Assembly: GCA_921293015.1 (NCBI GenBank)
Contig: OV121098.1
Span: 11,507,016 to 11,571,015, forward strand
DNA length: 64,000 nucleotides
Direction of reading: 5' to 3'
Source: Phorcus lineatus
Taxonomy: Eukaryota > Mollusca > Gastropoda > Trochida > Trochidae
Position numbers and translations under genes: made by a program
Part shown: positions 32,854 to 44,230 of the stretch, in pieces
How the letters are laid out: the number at the start of each line of letters is the position of its first letter
Position numbering within the stretch: position 1 is the stretch's first letter
The notes under the pieces: generated by a model
What the model saw: only the letters and a program-made list of their open reading frames with translations
Database searches by the model: none
What the model was told of the DNA's origin: nothing

Positions 32854-33416
32854 CATATATATGTAAGACTCGAATCCATGGCAGGCCTCAAATCTGTGGC
32901 GGATTTCCAAATCCATGGCAGATTTTCAAATGCCTGACATTTGTACCTTTTTTTGTATTTTTCTGCAATGATTAACCAAACCTTACGCAAGACAAACTTA
33001 CCCTAAAATCCGTCAACAGGAATCCAAAGGCTACAAAAGACAGTATTTCAATATCTTAGGGCTAAAGAAGACGGACTCACCGATGGCTAAAAAGATCCTA
33101 CAAAATTGATGTGGCAAGGAGCCGCAAATCTCTTATTTACATGAAAGGTATTGTTTAATGTATTTTCGTAATTGGGATATGGACTCTTATTATTTGGTCG
33201 TTATCCGTTTGCAATATCTCTTTGTGACTTGCCTAATTATTAACCTAATGAAGCAATTGGGTCTTACGACGGGAACAGTTAGGTATTATGACGTCATCGC
33301 ACAATGACGTCACTTAGCATGACGTCATGTAACAGTCTAACAATCAAACAAGCCACAGATAAGGAAATCCGCCATAGATTAGAGACCCGCCACAGATCTG
33401 AGTCCTACATATATAT
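32854..33416. mobile_element. MITE-like element with ~55-bp inverted ends
   Basis: The left arm (32854-32908) reads CATATATATGTAAGACTCGA, then ATCCATGGCAGG, then CTCAAATCTGTGGCGGATTT. The reverse complement of 33364-33416 has the same order with about nine substitutions, ending GGCGGATTTCC. Between the arms are about 455 bp of unrelated sequence, including three CRE octamers near the right arm. Arm length and size fit a MITE. The family is unknown and the target duplication (TA or longer) is obscured by the TA-rich ends. Confidence 0.65.
33289..33327. promoter_or_regulatory. Three perfect CRE octamers TGACGTCA
   Basis: TGACGTCA occurs at 33289-33296, 33305-33312 and 33320-33327, spaced 16 and 15 bp start to start. 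Each is the full palindromic cAMP-response element bound by CREB/ATF-type bZIP dimers. Three copies in 39 bp is far above chance in CpG-poor, AT-rich DNA. No TATA-box promoter or gene start is evident next to them. Confidence 0.55.
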
Positions 33417-33760
33417 ACAAATTTGTAAAATACTTCAAAAAGACATAAGTTGAGAGATTGAGCTTTAAATGACTTTTTTGTGAAGCTCAATATAGTGACA
33501 TCATAGAACATTTCTAACTTGTTTTGTCATGTAATTTACAGAATACTAAACTTGTCCCTGTCAAAAAACATTTTTGATAAACTTTTGAAAACTTTAGAAT
33601 AGAGTCCTGTTATGCTTGTATTTCGTATCAAATCAAAACTCATTTTTGAAATGATTAAATGTCAAGTTTATGAGAATAACAAATTTAATTTTCTTAAATA
33701 ACATGCATACAAATTATTCAAATAGTTACGATGAAATTGGAAAATTTTAGCGTTAAATAC
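33417..33760. other. Non-coding stretch between two inverted-repeat elements
   Basis: AT-rich with no recognised feature. Confidence 0.5.
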
Positions 33761-35932
33761 AGCCCCTTATCTTAACCCTATAGTATATGTCGTATGAGCA
33801 AGCACCTGCTCATTATAGGTGTGATATAAGTAATAACACATACATGTACATTACTGGTACTATATAAGTACCTAAATATGTTTATTGTGTTAATGAGTGA
33901 GTGTTCAATATCAAAAATGTTTTAAGGTTTGATTTATTCACAAGCAAATTCTGTTTTCATTTCTTCATCATGCATATGAACCTTCTCTTGTGAATCTAAT
34001 CCAAATATCTTCAAAAAGTAGATTATTTTGAATCTTTCTAATTAATTGGAACAGGTTTATGGTAAATAATTCCCATGGAAACCATGTTTACTTTTTATGC
34101 CTAAGCAAATGATTTAAAGCTCTGTTGTTCAACATGCTTACATCTTTTCGCTGAAGTGAAAACAAAAAGCATAAAGAAATTTTTTGTCTCATAATTTTCT
34201 CGTATAAATATTACGACATATTTTCAGCAAGAATGTTCACGCAGCTGTGATTCTGCTAAGTACAGATTGAAGTCATTTTCAGTGTAATTAACTATTTTTC
34301 ATCTTGAGATTGTTTTTGTTTCATTTATTACATTTTTTGTCCAGATAATGTGTTTCTATATGCATTCACAGCAGTTTATAGTTGAGTAGGGTCAAAGGTG
34401 AAAATGTTAATTTCCTTACAAATGTTTGTAAAAATGTTAAATGTGTTTTCTTGTTTACTGATTGGAAAAATTTAAGCAGTTATTAAGTGTTTGCATGCTT
34501 TCAAGAAATTTTGAGTTCAAAGGTTAAAATGTTAATTTTGTGATGAAAGTTTGAGAGGAATATAAATCTGTTGTCTTATGAACATTATCATATGGTAGTT
34601 ATGACCAAAATGTCATCTTGGAGTGAATATTGACATATGGTCGTAACATTCTTTGTTCATATAGACAAAGGGGAACCACGTTTGGAGCTCTTTTGCCTTG
34701 ATCCATGCATTTGACGCCATGTGCACCACAAATGTTATATTCAGAAACAGTGGAATTTTTATGTGCGTTTGTCAGAATATGTGTATTCTAATCTAGATTT
34801 GGAAACAGTTGGAACCTTGATATTGTGTTGTTTTTTTTTATTGTCATCTATATAGGTATGTTGCCAAATCTTTACATTTGTCGAAAAGACTAATTTTTCT
34901 TATATATACATTTCCTTATTGTTTGAAAACTTTTAGGCAATTTATCATTGACACTAGACCAAATATTTATTTTATCCTCTCTATTTCTCAACAAAATACA
35001 ACATATTCAATAACATTTAACCTCTTTAACTAGAATTGGTAATCTGAAATGTTCAAAGTGTTTCATCAATCTTTCTTAAGATTAAAAGATAATCTTTAAA
35101 TAATTAAATTGTCTCCTCCACTAAGTTTTAATATGATCATGGATTTAAAATAAGATATGTAAATATTATGTGCAAGTTTTTTTAACAAAACAAGATTCAG
35201 TTGTTAGAAGAATCCTTATCACAATTTCCATAAATTATCAAATAATAAATAACTTTTATTCAATTGTTTCTAAAAATCCTTATTACTATCCAGATAATCC
35301 AAGAAAGAATAAACATTAGTTTTGGCATGTGTGTGTTTACATTAGAGCTCGAAATCAGACAAATCTCTTCCATAAACTGTTATTCAACGTCCTTATCAGA
35401 TAAAAGTCAGCTAATCCAGATATATCCACATTAACTAAACTACTGACACTCAAAACATTGCAATTACTTACCAAATGTTTACATACTTCCGCTGCTAGCG
35501 TGTGTATAACAAAGAGGGTTGTATTCATTTCGTAAGTTCACTGCCGTTACAATGTTACTGTTTTATTTAGGTAAGGATTCTCGACAAGATGTGTTACATG
35601 CTTGACAACTTGTCAAGGTTTCTAACAAATACATATGAAATGGAATGTTTTAATTGTCCATATCCCTATTTGACCTAAGTTCAGTTATTGATGTGTTATA
35701 TTCTTGACAACTTAACCATTTCTAAGAAAGATGTATGAAATGGAATGTTTTAATTGTGAAAATCCCTCTTTGACCTTTGTCGTTATATACTTACATTGTA
35801 TCTTTAATATACACAATAGGTACTTATCTATAGTGCCAGTAATGTACATGTATGTGTTATTACTTATATCGCACCTATAATGAGCAGGTGCTTGCAGATA
35901 CAACAAATACTATAGGGTTAAGACAAGGGGCT
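33761..35932. mobile_element. 2.2-kb element with ~120-bp inverted repeats
   Basis: The arm 33761-33878 begins AGCCCCTTATCTTAACCCTA and runs through GCAAGCACCTGCTCATTATA and TAATAACACATACATGTACA. The reverse complement of 35808-35932 carries the same words with about a dozen differences. The 1.9-kb interior is AT-rich with no transposase. A 100-bp tandem duplication sits just inside the right arm. It resembles a non-autonomous DNA transposon with long terminal inverted repeats or a fold-back element. The flanking target duplication is unclear. Confidence 0.65.
35580..35770. repeat. ~100-bp tandem duplication inside the element
   Basis: GATGTGTTACATGCTTGACAACTT near 35588 and GATGTGTTATATTCTTGACAACTT near 35689. 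Both are followed by TATGAAATGGAATGTTTTAATTGT and a CCCT-TTTGACCT block. Confidence 0.85.
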
Positions 35933-36236
35933 TTAGTCAAGCCCTTACTATTTATTCAAATGTGACTCATGTCATGTTTCATACAGCATTGTCTCCCATG
36001 AATGATTCATGACATGATAACTGGGTTGGCATCATATTTGTCTCATTTAAACCCTGAAAGTAGATGAAAGCCTTGAAAAGCAGAGGCCCCTTTTGATAAA
36101 TATTCATTCATTTAATTATTGGATTTATTTCTGAAATTTTCATTTCAGATACTTAATTTTTTTTTCAAAGCAAACTTAATAATATGTATTGATTACTCAA
36201 AAGGGCAATTATATTGGGGTTCATATTTTTCATACG
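35933..36236. other. Non-coding stretch
   Basis: AT-rich, no feature recognised. Confidence 0.5.
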
Positions 36237-36490
36237 ATGCCCACGGGCAAAATATCACTTTTTCATTGTGACATCACTTTGACTTTGCTTTGAGGTCACA
36301 GTTTGCCTATGAGGTTGTGTTCCCAATGTGACAAAGGCTGGTAAACCACTCATGCTTTATAATTGATTTTGATAATTTCCTCTGATTTCGTGACAGTAAT
36401 AAATAGAATGATTTTTATAAAAACGAAGTTGTGCACATGACATACTTTGTTCACAACACTAGTGCCCAATATCAGATTATTCCTTGCTCT
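36237..36490 (+). repeat. Dispersed repeat family E, copy 1
   Basis: ATGCCCACGGGCAAAATATC then ACTTTTTCATTGTGACATCAC matches ATGCCCTTGGTCAAAACATC then ACTTTTTCATTGTGACCTCAC at 42095. Beyond about 45 bp the similarity becomes patchy (TGAGGTCACAGTTTGCC-like, AGGCTGGT). The element limits are uncertain. Confidence 0.5.
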
Positions 36491-38402
36491 TGCTTGGGAA
36501 ATACTAATATTTAGTCACTCATATCATTAACATGGTATGTCATGGACAAAATGATCCTCTAATATATAGCTTTTCATATAGAGATTTGGTATAAGTTTTA
36601 GTAAGAAACTGAATAAGTATATAAGATAAATCATGATTTATGAAATTCATTAGATTTCAAGTTCTTCACATAAAGAGGAAATTGTAACTCCTGCATGAAA
36701 TATTATGAAAACATGAGGAGCATTTCAGATTATATATATTATATTTGATAATTTCCCCTCATTATCAAAATCATAAGAAAGCTAGGTTTGCAAGAATTTT
36801 GATAGGTTTGCAAGAATATTCTCAAAAAAATATTCAATTCCAATGCTTCATGTTATTATAAAAGATAAAAACCATAGCTAATCTGTTTTTCACAGTTTTG
36901 TTAAGAATTTTCAAATATCCTAAAAAGGGGAGGGTCAGTAATTTTCACTTTTCTTCCTCCCTTTTCAGAAGAGCTGTTTGATTTCACCCTCCTTTAGAGA
37001 AGATTTGTCATTTTCTACCTCCCTGTACAGAAGAACTATGGAGTTCTGTTGAAGGTAATAGAGCTACCCAGAACATAAGTGCCTCGCTTTGGAAGCTAAT
37101 AGAGATATGTGTACCTAGTGGACAATGACGGAGCCCCTGTTAAGCCTTTGTACACAGCACCGACCCAGGTGACCCGCCCAGCCACTTGTGTCCTCAACAA
37201 CTGTTGTTAAAGTGATGGATGGATGGTTGGCACATCTTCGGGTATTGAGGTGGATTTTCCTGATAGAATTACTAGATATATACTTTGTGAGATGACGGAA
37301 AGGTTATGATAATAGATTGACTACTTAATGATTTTTTTAGTATTTACCTAAATGGGTATCTGAAAAAGGGATGGAAAGGAAATTACAATTCAGGGTTATT
37401 ATGCACAGACAGTGAGCAGTTCTTGCAATGGACATTTCACTATTATTATTACTACCTTTAGTCCGCTTGTACGTAGTACATGTCTTGTAGCAAAATGACT
37501 GAATTGATGAATCTGTGTAAAAAAAATTCAGGAAAATTATATTTTGAGTTTTGTGTATAAATGAATCTGCATGACCAAAAAATAAAGATTATAAAATGTT
37601 TTCCACTTCTTTTTTTTAAAAAAGACTAATTTTAACTTTTTGAAAAAATATTTATATCTGAAATGAGGTTTAGTATTCTGTTAATCAATCTTCAAAAATG
37701 ACAATATGGTCATACACTCTCTCAATATTTCCTGGTTCCGACACTTCAACAAAATCAGAACTAACAATATAACATCCGAGAGACTTGGTATAACACTACT
37801 TCAATACAGCGCGCCATATAATATCACACTTATATCTTATTTTGGGGAGTAATAAATACACAATCTCATGCAATAATCATAACTTTATATCCTTATTGAA
37901 CAAATCATGATCGCTCATAACAAGCATATGTTTATGATAGTTTTCACAATTGACACGCCCCCTTGTGGTGACAGTGCCTTGTTAAAGTGAAATAGACTAG
38001 GTCAATAGTCCTAACTGAGGAACCAGTGGTGTGTAAATTTACATTACAAACTACCTCAATGACGTTAATCAATAACGGTATAGGTTTCATAATCGCTATA
38101 ACATACACGGCTGCATAAAACTTTATTGGCGCTTTATTTGTTGCTTGTGTTTGATGTTAAATATAAATAATGTTTTGTGTTGATTAGCTGCAATATAAGG
38201 AAATGTTATCATTGGCATGAATTACACTGCATTTGATAACTTAAAAGCTGCAAATCTTGTGATCACATTTGTACCCTTTAAGTTTTCAGAGATTTTTTTT
38301 TATCAAAAACTTATTTTCAAGTAAGGTTATTATTTATTTATCTAATGTTTCATGTCAGTATAATTTTCCATATGTGAACATATGACTGTAGCACTTTTGT
38401 CT
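36491..38402. other. Non-coding stretch
   Basis: AT-rich. A GC-richer patch at 37060-37250 is open on the minus strand for about 50 codons without an ATG or a good splice pair, so it is not called. No other feature seen. Confidence 0.45.
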
Positions 38403-38674
38403 GTATTGTTCTTTAGTTTTCAAGTATTGTTCTTTACTTTTAGATTATTGTTCTTTAGTTTTAGAGTACTGTTCTTTAGTCATAGAGTATTGTTCTTTTG
38501 TTTAAGAGTATTGTTCTTTAGTTTTCAAGTATCATTCTTTAGTTTTCAAGTATCTTTTCTTTAGTTATAGAGTATTGTTCTTTAGTTATAGAGTATATTG
38601 TTCTTTAGTTTTCAAGTAACATTCTTTAGTTTCAGAGTATTGTTCTTTAGTTTTAGAGTATTGTTCTTTGGTTT
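38403..38674. repeat. 21-bp minisatellite, about 13 copies
   Basis: The unit is GTTCTTTAGTTTTAGAGTATT, with variants TTTTCAAGTA, GTCATAGAGTA and an AT insertion. The period of 21 gives plus frames with a 7-residue Phe/Leu-rich repeat, which is a by-product. Confidence 0.9.
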
Positions 38675-40196
38675 GTTGTCTCATATCATCGATCGTCTTG
38701 TCCAGTGTATCACAACATTATTCACTTCCTGTTTCTGGTGTTGCCTTTTAAGGTTTTCTTTAAAACAGCAAAAGTGTTTGTGGTTCGTCAAACCCGTTGA
38801 TTATGCTGGTCGTGTAAACAAATGCACCACCTGTAAATAGAAGCGTTTTTGCCACCCCTCTTGTAAATAATCATTGCCTTGACGACAGAGATGCGTGAAA
38901 GCTTTGTTTAATCGATAAAGTCCCTCGTCTTCAATGGATAAATTGTCATTCCTCCTCACAAACAAATATTTAAATGTTTTCGAAGATGCTTTGACTGACC
39001 TGAAAAAGTTCGTAAGAAATAGAAACGGAGTACTTATATTTTCATTTTTAATTCAGGCAAAAAAGCTTATACATGTTTTACAGAATCATTTCACAAAACT
39101 TTTAGAAAATTATGCAAATATACTATAACAAAAATGTTGCCAAATAGGCCACAATGATAAAAATAGAGTGGAACAAGAGTGATGGAGTCTGTTTTGCCAA
39201 CATTTGCGTATAAGAATAATGATGATTAGTTTAATTAAAGAACTGTAAACATTACATCAAAACAATGTGTTAAGTTTAAAAATATTTTATTTCATACCAG
39301 ATTTTTTTCGAAAACTTTACACCATGACCAACTATGGTTGTATTCATTAGCAATAAATATTTGTTTAATCCTCGTAATTTCTTTTTAAGTCCTTGTAGTC
39401 TTCATATCAGGAACATAATACCCCTTCCATTTTACTTTGATTTTAAATGGTCTTATTTTGTCAGCCATGCCAAAAGATGAGATTTTATTTCTTGAGTCAT
39501 TCAACATAACACAAAAGTTTTTTCGACTTGCATAGTAAAAAATTGAAATCTTATCTCTTCTTAAAGCACCTGTTTTGTAAGCTGTGCTTTTACATTCAAA
39601 AGAAATGTGATTACTTACATTATCATTTGAAGATAAAAATTCAACCAACTTTTCAGGAAACTAATCGCATATCTAATCGTTTTAACCATGTAATGTAATG
39701 ATGATAATTGGACAAAAGTTTAAGGAAATACATAACTATGCATTTGAAATTCATTCATCCAATGCAACCTTATTTAGAGGCAAAGCACATATTTCTTAAA
39801 GCACTTCGAAATTGTACTTTAAGTAATTAATACAGTATCAAGCAAACTTATATTGATTATAGATTAATATTAGATTATATTTTCTTTAAAAAAAGTATGC
39901 CTTGCAATTTGTAACATTTATTTATGTTTTTGTGCGATCCCATTGTTTGCCTTAAATAACGTGCCCCTTTAAAAAGCAAGTGTGAAACTGAGGTTCACAG
40001 ACTGAATGAAGTATCTTGTTACTTCACAAAGGAGGATTGTTTGAGACGTGAGACCCAAGCTGGAGATGGACTTGCATGAATAGACAATGTATATTTTCTA
40101 GTAAATGTATCACAAATTGTGTGACACTTACCAAGGTGCTCCATTTACTTATCTAAACATTGGTGAATGAAGAAGGGATACACACCCAACATTGAG
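38675..40196. other. Non-coding stretch with two unrecognised frames
   Basis: The plus frame 38934-39128 and the minus frame 39385-39648 (starting with TTG, 87 codons) have fairly protein-like composition. Neither has a recognised domain, a good start context or splice sites. I leave them as open questions. Confidence 0.4.
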
Positions 40197-40595
40197 CCTC
40201 AACCCCAACTTTTTCTACTCCAACCTCCTCAACTGCAACTTCTTCAATGCCAACCTCCTTAACTGCAACTTCTTCAACTCCAACTTCTTCAACTCCACCA
40301 GTCTCAACCCTAACTCCTTCAACTCCAACCACCTCAACTCCAACTTCTTCAACTCCAACCACCTCAAACCTAACTCCTTCAACTCCACCCTCCTCAACGC
40401 CAACCTCCCCAACTCCAATTTCTTCAACTCCACCATTCTCAACCCTAACTCCTTCAGCTCCAACTCCAACCTCTTCAACTGCAACTTCTTCAACTCCAAC
40501 TTCTTCAACCCCAACCTCCTCAACTTAAATCTCCTCAACCTCTACTTCTTCAACTCCACCCTACTCAACCCCAACTTCTTCAACCTCAACTCCTG
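40197..40595. repeat. 15-bp minisatellite, about 26 copies
   Basis: The unit is AACTCCAACTTCTTC, with variants AACTCCAACCACCTC, AACCCTAACTCCTTC and AACTGCAACTTCTTC. The period is a multiple of three and stop-free, so several frames on both strands stay open through it, giving Asn/Ser/Phe, Ser/Thr/Pro or Val/Gly/Glu pentapeptides. Repeat translation is the simplest reading. Confidence 0.9.
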
Positions 40596-41492
40596 AACCG
40601 CCCTTTGTCAGCCACTAACTTTTCAATCCAAACTTCGTCAACTCCATCTCTTAAACCTCCACCCCCCCCAATAAACCTCTACCTTTTCATCCTCACATAC
40701 TCAAACTCAGTTTCTTATTCAACATCTTTCAACGCCCTCAAGAGTGTTTGAAATAGATATAAAATTAAAATCAAAATATCTTAAGAATTAAAATCAAAGA
40801 AACAAAGCCTCTTAGATCCTTTCATTTTCTTATTTTATTAAAGTATATTAACACCCAGAATTATAAACTTTTTTCACCTTTCGAAAGGAAATAAGTGTCA
40901 TATAAAGCACATGATAAATGTGAAACGTCAAAAGGCTTTTTATCAATGTTGTAAATTTCATATAAAATATGACATACCTGTAATTAGGAACAGGTGGCAC
41001 AGGTAGTGTATTGTTATCACCTTGGAGTCAGGTCAAAGGTCAAAGGTTAACAGGGGGAAGGAAGAGCATGTTTTTCTTGACCAGCTGAAAACAGCATTTA
41101 ATGTATATGATATGTATTTAGTACTCTCTCAACATTATGTTACAATGTGGGTAAAGATATATGTCAATCATGGGTATTTAAAGGGACAAGAGAATTTGTG
41201 TAGTTTTTTGTGGAAATGAGTAAAAGGGATACTCACCTTGACACATTATGTTTTTAAACTTGTTTAGCAACACCTTGCATGATATTTTTTAAAATATTAT
41301 TCAAGGATGAATGTGCAAAATTTCTTCAACTCTTACAAAATTTCATTCATATTGTCACTTTGACTCATGCAGACAGTTAATGTTAGTAGGTGATAGGTTA
41401 AAAGGACTGAGGTGGACAAGGAACGGCTAAGGGGCAGAGGAGTTATTGCTTGCGAGTTACTAGTTGAGTCCACAGAGTTTGGACTCATCAGA
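40596..41492. other. Non-coding stretch
   Basis: No gene recognised. Just before 41493 the sequence GACTGAAGAAGCAATGAT resembles the CTGAAGAAGC word at 24208. Confidence 0.45.
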
Positions 41493-41520
41493 CTGAAGAA
41501 GCAATGATTTGTCCCTCCTT

Positions 41521-41816
41521 TTAAACTCTTTAGACATCTACTTACTTGCAAGAAATGCAATGCAAAATACGTAGGGAAACTAAAAGAAAATCCAAAACAC
41601 GTCTATCTGAACACTTTGCTGATATCACCCACAAAAGGGATAAACCCATATCCCACCACTTCAGCCTCCCTCACCATTCATAAAATTATTGCTCAACTTA
41701 AACAAAATCCTGAAGCAGAGAGGACCACTCAGTCCAGGAGATCCCTAGAACTGAGATGGATCTTTGAGCTCCTATCGTTCCAACCACAAGGTCTCAATGA
41801 TAAGATTGTGGGTTGA
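41521..41816 (+). pseudogene. GIY-YIG endonuclease relic, Penelope-like element
   Basis: The first frame reads LLTCKKCNAKYVGK, the C-x-x-C plus Y-V-G that opens the GIY-YIG fold. A -1 type shift then leads to TKRKSKTRLSEHF, the conserved K-x-x-x-R-x-x-E-H helix, followed by a stop. The third part returns to frame and reads LRWIFELLSFQPQGLN, ending with TGA at 41814-41816. This order (CxxC, YVG, R-x-x-x-H, R-W-I-F…P-x-G-L-N) is that of the C-terminal endonuclease of Penelope-like retroelements. At least two frame disruptions make it dead. No reverse transcriptase is found upstream, so the copy is strongly truncated. Assignment is from motif memory only. Confidence 0.65.
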
Positions 41817-42094
41817 AACTTTCCTCCCGTTTCTTTCATCATGTAGATGATAGTATTCTGTTACATATAGTCAAAAATATACATGACAGGACAAAACATT
41901 ACATGTAGACAAAGATAAACAACTGTGTGATAGTAGTGCATCTCTTGTGAACAAAGATTTATAGTTGTGTAGTAGTAGTATATGTTGTGTTTAGGTAAAT
42001 ATGACTCTGCCATACACTGAATGCACTACATCATAAATAGATATAGATAAACATATGCTCAAACTGAGATACATCACAAGAAAGTAAGGGTACA
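41817..42094. other. Non-coding stretch, possible PLE 3' flank
   Basis: AT-rich sequence after the GIY-YIG relic, with ATAGTAGTGCATCT and GTAGTAGTAGTATATG words. Nothing else recognised. Confidence 0.4.
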
Positions 42095-42310
42095 ATGCCC
42101 TTGGTCAAAACATCACTTTTTCATTGTGACCTCACGTTATAAGCGATGCATCAAATTGATGTCACGGTTCAAGGGGTCAATTTTGCCTTTAAAAAACTGC
42201 TCTAGTACATGTAGAATTTACAAAGTGCAGGCTGGTTTTTTTCCTATACATTTCTCAAATCCCTTGCGGAACATAACAAAATTATCAAAACCACTGGCCA
42301 TTTAATCATC
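42095..42310 (+). repeat. Family E, copy 2
   Basis: Starts ATGCCCTTGGTCAAAACATC; see copy 1 at 36237. Clear similarity covers the first ~45 bp only. Confidence 0.45.
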
Positions 42311-42930
42311 TACAATGCGGTTTCAGTTCAGTTCTAAATAGAAAGATGATGAGATGTTTTTCATATAGATAATCCTTTTTGTGATTCTTGGAAGGTAGAG
42401 AATGGTTATTTCATTGTGAGACAGATAGAAATTGTTTTTGTTTTTGGTTACTTTTGGAGGTCATAAGAAATGTTGACTCTGGTGCTATCATGCATATTCA
42501 GTACAGCACAGTTGCATAAGGGGCAGGCTATTCCACCTAAGATTTGGAGATTTTGGTTATCGTCCTCATCATTTGAGCTCTGTCTGTCCCTGTGTGCATA
42601 CGTGTGTGCAAGCGTTCATCTGTCCAAGATAAAGGGGACAGCTTTTCTCCAAAACAGCTTAAGGTAGGATTACCAAATTTGGTATGTTGCTTTAATACCT
42701 TGATGGAGTTTGAAAATGAGAAGTACACAGTTATTTCCCTTGTATTTTGTGACTTTGGTCAATATACGTACATCACTCTCCTTCTGGAAATACTGTTAAT
42801 ATATAATTGCATAATTATATACATATATTTACATAGAGACACTAAATAAAGAAGAAGAGTGAAACAAACTCAATCGAAGCTCACCATGCTTATATATTAT
42901 TAACAGTTGAAACCATAGGCAAATTTAAAT
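42311..42930. other. Non-coding stretch with a repeat-like segment
   Basis: At 42560-42700 there is TGTCTGTCCCTGTGTGCATA then TTTTCTCCAAAACAGCTTAA then CCAAATTTGGTATGTTG. I know similar strings as a widespread dispersed sequence in invertebrate genomes, usually coding for nothing. Overlapping frames on both strands (42470-42849) are therefore not called. Confidence 0.35.
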
Positions 42931-43925
42931 GTTGTATACCTTCAGAATGCCTTTATTTAGACCCTCTGATGTAAAAACTAACATAGTGGGTCAATAACCA
43001 GAGAAACAGAATGATGATTGTTAAAGAGATGAATCCTGTAGAACAACATCTAATGGGTTCATCTCCTAAATGTGATCATCTGATGTAAAAACAGTCCAGA
43101 TTGGGTAAACAGCCAGAGCAAATGAATAAGGAAAGAGAAAGCAACCCTGTTGGATACCTTCTCAAGGGTTCACCTCCAAATTGGTATTGTTTACATATTT
43201 CTTAACATAACATAACATAACAGAATGGAAAAATATGATGAGAAATAGAATGTTATTGATTATAGAGTATACTTTAAGCCAGTGGAATACATATTTATGG
43301 AATTACAACGTGTTTATACCCCAAAAAGCTTTAGGTTACTAGCTCTGATGTAAACTTCAGAATGCTTTTATTTAGATGGGTTTGATGTAAAAACTCTTCC
43401 ATTAAATTACAAATAATAATAAATACCAGTTGTAACAGTTATCAATCCTATAAGGAAAGCATAACAATGATTGAAATCTTGATCTAGATCTTGTATATCT
43501 CTATATGCTTTTGTTTATAAAACTTTGATATAAAAACAAACATATAATTGGTAAATAGCATGAGAAATAGAAAACAATCGAGGATTTGAAAAACAACCCT
43601 CTGGGATACCTTCTTAAGGGTTCTACTTGAAAATATTTTTATTTGCTTATCTGTGATACAAGCATACTAGATTCGGGAAATGGAATAATAGTGATTTTTC
43701 ATGATCAACTCCTAAGGATACTTCGTAAAACTAATACACCTCCAAAATGCTTCCGTTGACATATCTGATGTAAAAATATACCACATTTGGTAAATAACCA
43801 GAGAAATAGAATAATGATGGAAAGAACGAACAACCCTGTAGGACACCTCTGTAAGGGTTTATAATTTGTATACCTCCGAAATGCTTTCGTTTACATAACT
43901 CTGATGTAAAAACATACACGTGATC
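42931..43925. repeat. Decayed ~120-140-bp tandem array
   Basis: The landmark CTGATGTAAAAAC occurs near 42965, 43079, 43382, 43524 (altered), 43765 and 43901, with a further partial copy at 43344. Between landmarks, GGTAAATAACCAGAGAAATA, CAACCCTGTAGGATACCT, AAGGGTTCACCTCC and AAATGCTTTCGTTTACAT recur in the same order. Spacings are about 115-140 bp or multiples. Copies are diverged and the array ends abruptly at the candidate exon at 43943. Confidence 0.75.
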
Positions 43926-43942
43926 TGTGTATATTGTCCTAG

Positions 43943-44107
43943 AGTGGGCCAGCTATTCTCGCGAGTAGTGTTTTTGAGGAAGTGCATGCAATCGAAGGAA
44001 TCCTGTGGCGTATGTTGCAAGTGTGGCCCGCTGTACAAACAAACACTTCAAGTGGAGACGGCAGATGGGGTAGTCGTGTGGAATACATAGTCCATCCTGT
44101 GCAATGA
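43943..44107 (+). CDS. Candidate terminal coding exon, gene unknown
   Basis: After GTATATTGTCCTAG (AG at 43941-43942) a GC- and CpG-richer block is open for 54 codons, starting SGPAILASSV and ending YIVHPVQ with TGA at 44105-44107. AATAAA follows at 44225-44230, a typical 3' UTR distance. A second plus frame and a 108-codon minus frame (43939-44265) are also open through this block, so openness alone is weak evidence. The product is not recognised. Upstream exons would have to lie beyond the ~1-kb repeat array. Confidence 0.25.
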   Translation, partial: SGPAILASSVFEEVHAIEGILWRMLQVWPAVQTNTSSGDGRWGSRVEYIVHPVQ

Positions 44108-44224
44108 AATTCACACATGAAGTCTATTATTCTAGACTTTGGGATGTTCTCACATAGTAAAATCATAATTATGTTTATTGTAAATGAATTTGTGAAATTT
44201 ACAATATGCTGTATACTTGAGATA

Positions 44225-44230
44225 AATAAA
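44225..44230 (+). terminator. Candidate polyadenylation signal AATAAA
   Basis: Lies 118 bp after the stop of the candidate exon at 43943-44107. A weak, low-specificity signal. Confidence 0.2.

Noticed and set aside
37060-37260. GC-richer patch open on the minus strand for about 50 codons
   Set aside because: No ATG, weak splice sites and no recognised peptide; could be a repeat fragment.
39385-39648. 87-codon minus-strand ORF with protein-like composition
   Set aside because: It starts with TTG, has no recognised domain and no usable splice sites; left as an open question and not called.
40153-40596. Four ORFs on both strands with pentapeptide repeats (VGVEE, NSNFF, STPTS types)
   Set aside because: By-product of the 15-bp minisatellite; being open in several frames at once argues against coding.
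42470-42849. Overlapping ORFs on both strands
   Set aside because: They fall on a dispersed-repeat-like segment and are open on both strands in conflicting frames.
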